A DNA stretch of 64,000 nt from NCBI GenBank assembly GCA_022616415.1, contig JAKEEU010000250.1, positions 1-64,000 on the forward strand. Direction: 5' to 3'. The first letter of the stretch is position 1; the number at the start of each line of letters is the position of its first letter. The position numbers and the translations under genes are program-made. Below are positions 61,596-64,000 of the stretch, piece by piece. Below the pieces are notes generated by a model. It did no database searches, was not told the DNA's origin, and saw only the letters and a program-made list of their open reading frames with translations. The DNA comes from Candidatus Zhuqueibacterota bacterium. GTDB lineage: Bacteria; Zhuqueibacterota; Zhuqueibacteria; Zhuqueibacterales; Zhuqueibacteraceae.

Positions 61596-63038
61596 ATGAC
61601 ACGCGCCACCCACCATCAAATCGAATATGGCGACTTTCAGACGCCAGTTGAATTGGCTGAAAAAATCTGCCAAAAATTGGCGGTTCTCGGCGTCAATCCC
61701 GATGCAGTAATCGAGCCAACCTGTGGGCTGGGGGCTTTCATCGAATCTTCGGCGCGTCATTTCCCTTCTGCCAAAAGAATCATCGGCGTTGAAATCAACC
61801 CAGCTTATTTGCGCGCGCTTCGCAATCGGCAAAGCCTCTTTGAAAATGGGCGCGTTGAAATCAGAGAAGGTGATTTTTTCAACTTCGATTGGGAAAATCT
61901 TCTCAACGATTTGTCAGGCTCGATTCTGGTTCTCGGAAATTTTCCCTGGGTCACTAATTCGCAGTTGAGCGTGATCGGCGGCGCGAATCTTCCGGAAAAA
62001 ACGAATTTCCAGCGCCACCGTGGCTTGAATGCAATTACCGGAAAGAGCAATTTCGATATTTCGGAATGGATGTTGATGCAAGTGGCGGGATGGTTGCAAA
62101 ATCGTCATGGGTATCTGGCCATGCTCTGCAAAACTGCGGTCGCGCGCAAATTGCTGAACCATCTGTATTCTCAAAATTTCAATTTAGCGGATGCCGCCAT
62201 CTTTAAGATTGATGCGGAAAAATATTTTGGCGCGGCGGTTGAAGCTTGTCTGCTCTTTTGCCGATTCGATGGGATTTCGCGGCATTATGATTACGAAGTT
62301 TTCGCGAGTTTGGAGAGCAAAGCCGGCGAGCGCGCCGGCCATCGCGACGGCGTGATGGTAAGAGACCTCGCGGCATTTGACGAGCTTCGCCATCTGCATG
62401 GCGAGAGCGAGATGAAGTGGCGCTCCGGCGTCAAACACGATTGCGCCGAAGTCATGGAATTTCGCAAAACCGAAGGCGGCTTGGTGAATGGTTTGGGCGA
62501 ATTGGTCGGGATTGAGCAGAATTATCTTTTTCCTTTGCTCAAAGGTTCTGATCTTGCCAACGGCCACACCGCATCCACAACGCGCTACGTTTTAATCACG
62601 CAAAAATCCATCGGCGAATCCACTGACGGCATTCAAAAAACCGCGCCAAAAACTTGGGTATATTTGGAAGCTCATGCAAAATATTTTGCAGACAGGAAGA
62701 GCCGAATCTACCGCCACCGGCCGCGCTTCTCCATCTTCGGCGTTGGCGCTTACACCTTTGCCCCCTGGAAAATTGCCATTAGCGGGCTTTATAAAACTTT
62801 GCAGTTCCGTTTGGTTGGGGAGATCGAAGGCAAGCCGGTGATTTTCGACGACACGATATATTTTTTGAGTTTTGACGATGAGCAGCAAGCACGGAAGGTT
62901 TATCAACTCCTGCTCTCGCCGCCCGCGGCCAAATTTCTTTCATCCCTGATTTTCCGGGATGAGAAACGTCCCATCAAAGCCGGTATTTTGAATCACTTGG
63001 ATTTACGCCGGCTCGAGACGGCGATTGCGGCACATTAA
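61596..63038 (+). CDS. Orphan DNA adenine-type methyltransferase
   Basis: The ATG at 61596 (MTRATHHQIEYGDFQTPVEL) is chosen; a TTG at 61572 overlaps the gene before. About 480 residues. YGDFQTP is the entry motif of gamma-class N6-adenine enzymes; motif I (SAM binding) is EPTCGLGAFIES; motif IV is LGNFPWVTN, an N-F-P-W variant of NPPY. The C-terminal half would be the target-recognition domain (RHRPRFSIFGVGAYTFAPWK). No restriction endonuclease is visible in the window, so it may be solitary, or part of a system that lies elsewhere. Confidence 0.85.
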   Translation: MTRATHHQIEYGDFQTPVELAEKICQKLAVLGVNPDAVIEPTCGLGAFIESSARHFPSAKRIIGVEINPAYLRALRNRQSLFENGRVEIREGDFFNFDWENLLNDLSGSILVLGNFPWVTNSQLSVIGGANLPEKTNFQRHRGLNAITGKSNFDISEWMLMQVAGWLQNRHGYLAMLCKTAVARKLLNHLYSQNFNLADAAIFKIDAEKYFGAAVEACLLFCRFDGISRHYDYEVFASLESKAGERAGHRDGVMVRDLAAFDELRHLHGESEMKWRSGVKHDCAEVMEFRKTEGGLVNGLGELVGIEQNYLFPLLKGSDLANGHTASTTRYVLITQKSIGESTDGIQKTAPKTWVYLEAHAKYFADRKSRIYRHRPRFSIFGVGAYTFAPWKIAISGLYKTLQFRLVGEIEGKPVIFDDTIYFLSFDDEQQARKVYQLLLSPPAAKFLSSLIFRDEKRPIKAGILNHLDLRRLETAIAAH

Positions 63039-63074
63039 TGATTGCGCCGCCAATTGCGCATTTTAAAAGCATTA

Positions 63075-63410
63075 TCAAACTAAGTTTTTAAATTTGTTTC
63101 TGATTTCATCCCAAAGAACTGGCTCACAATGACCAAGCTTTGTTATGACATCAGATTGGCGTAGTGTTGCAATACGGTCGATTTTTACAACCGAATCAAC
63201 TCGCAAGCCAGTCGAAGGAAACGCCGGGTCATTTTTAGAAATTAGAATTTCTCGATTCGTGATTGTTGAAGGCAAAACCGAACTAATCGCACAAACAACA
63301 AGATTATTATACTTGTCATGTGTCTCTGTTATCACGACCGCCGGGCGGACTTTTGATTGGGTAGGAACTGTGAAAGGGAAATCAATGAGAATAATATCCC
63401 CAGGATTCAT
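63075..63410 (-). CDS. PemK/MazF-type toxin
   Basis: The 111-residue product has the MazF fold: GDIILIDFPFTVPTQSKVRP then AVVITETHDKYNNLVVCAIS, and VDSVVKIDRIATLRQSDVIT. Family members are ribosome-independent mRNA endonucleases. The antitoxin gene ends 4 bp upstream, the usual order. Confidence 0.92.
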   Translation of the reverse strand: MNPGDIILIDFPFTVPTQSKVRPAVVITETHDKYNNLVVCAISSVLPSTITNREILISKNDPAFPSTGLRVDSVVKIDRIATLRQSDVITKLGHCEPVLWDEIRNKFKNLV

Positions 63411-63414
63411 TCGT

Positions 63415-63624
63415 TTACCCCTCCGAGGTTAGGCGCGCATAATCTTGATAAATATTTTCGCGTGGGTCATTCCAAAACTCGAATGCTCTTTCCGTCAGTT
63501 TTAAATAGCCGAGTCTCTCAATTTCTTCGAGAATATTTTTTTCCGCCAACAACTGCGATAAGAAGTGTTGCAATTCAGCAGTTGGCAGCGCTTTGATTTC
63601 TGCTACAAGGTTGCCCGTCGACAT
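63415..63624 (-). CDS. Antitoxin partner of the PemK/MazF toxin
   Basis: A 69-residue helical acidic protein (MSTGNLVAEIKALPTAELQH, then EIERLGYLKLTERAFEFW) with GGAG 9 nt before the ATG. Short proteins of this type precede MazF-like toxins and cover the active site. It lacks an obvious DNA-binding fold. Identity rests on position and size. Confidence 0.75.
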   Translation of the reverse strand: MSTGNLVAEIKALPTAELQHFLSQLLAEKNILEEIERLGYLKLTERAFEFWNDPRENIYQDYARLTSEG

Positions 63625-63845
63625 ACATAGCTCCGATTCGGTTATGGGGTTTAATTTTATATTTTAATTTAATAGGTAGATAGAATAAAGTCAATCTTTT
63701 TTTGCAGGCCACCGCCATGATTATTCGGCGTACACAGAGCAGGCGCTGAGGAAATGGTGGCTTGAACGCTTTCGGCGAAACGCGGTCTTCCTTTTTAGCT
63801 ATCTGTAATGTTCGACCTTGCTGCTGTGCAGGCACGACGAAAAAT

Positions 63846-64000
63846 ATGAAAACCGACCAAGCCTATTTTCAGTTGTTGCGTTTGCAGGAATTTAACAATC
63901 TTGAACTGCTAAAAGCCAGTTACACGACGCACGTCTTTCCACGCCATTGGAATGAAACTTACGTCATCCAGGTTGTCGAGCAGGGCGTCAACGAGTTACA
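63846..64000 (+). CDS. AraC-family regulator, N-terminal part (cut by window edge)
   Basis: The visible 51 residues (MKTDQAYFQLLRLQEFNNLE...) continue with THVFPRHWNETYVIQVVEQG, the start of the AraC-type ligand-binding cupin. The DNA-binding end lies outside the window. The start has no clear ribosome site. The gap 63625-63845 is AT-rich and holds no convincing gene. Confidence 0.75.
   Translation, partial: MKTDQAYFQLLRLQEFNNLELLKASYTTHVFPRHWNETYVIQVVEQGVNEL

Noticed and set aside
63575..63835. 86-codon minus-strand frame before the AraC-type gene
   Set aside because: It overlaps the antitoxin start region, has no ribosome site and no family likeness.

Overview
The window looks like the chromosome of a Gram-negative, diderm, uncultured-type bacterium, most likely a member of the FCB-related phyla (candidate phylum KSB1, Calditrichota or close kin). 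The evidence is a TonB-dependent receptor, several outer-membrane beta-barrel proteins, a TonB C-terminal lipoprotein, and two very large secreted proteins ending in the NYPNPFNPTT-type C-terminal sorting domain typical of these phyla. The lineage is an inference; no rRNA or tRNA gene was seen.

Layout. 1-10.6 kb (minus strand): a GspE/PilB-type ATPase, a sigma54 activator with an intact GAFTGA motif, then two RHS/YD-repeat proteins. A good -24/-12 promoter and three palindromes exactly 43 bp apart lie between the activator and the RHS pair, so this looks like a self-contained sigma54 regulon. 10.9-18 kb (minus): an SSS symporter, two HEAT-repeat exported proteins, an anti-sigma factor, an ECF sigma factor and a barrel protein. 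18-22.6 kb (plus): an SPFH protein, then a TPP riboswitch with terminator controlling a TonB-dependent receptor and thiamine pyrophosphokinase. 22.7-35.3 kb (minus): D-2-hydroxyacid dehydrogenase, glutamate dehydrogenase, TonB-like lipoprotein, nitrilase-family amidase, a DUF2283 protein next to a broken DUF4258 gene, cell-wall amidase, rhomboid protease, barrel protein, glycosyltransferase, a gene interrupted by TGA, and an amidohydrolase followed by a cluster of very small membrane proteins. 35.6-50.7 kb (plus): M20 peptidase, a 3435-residue subtilase with cohesin, dockerin-like, beta-propeller and sorting modules, and a 1049-residue companion with two cohesin-like domains. 51-54.5 kb: ribD, ribE and ribBA. 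54.5-64 kb: accessory genes (toxin-antitoxin pairs, an AlbA fragment, an orphan DNA methyltransferase) mixed with housekeeping genes (PolX, endonuclease III, two aminotransferases, a LiaF-like protein) and the start of an AraC-type regulator.

The two most unusual items are (i) a cluster of overlapping microprotein genes at 32837-33565, including three paralogous 37-residue single-helix membrane proteins and a decayed duplicate of a fourth partner, and (ii) the phased palindromes and sigma54 promoter in front of the RHS genes. Many intergenic gaps also hold hairpins built from short, imperfectly repeated words, with a different word in each place; related arrays appear inside three genes, where they encode protein linkers or loops.
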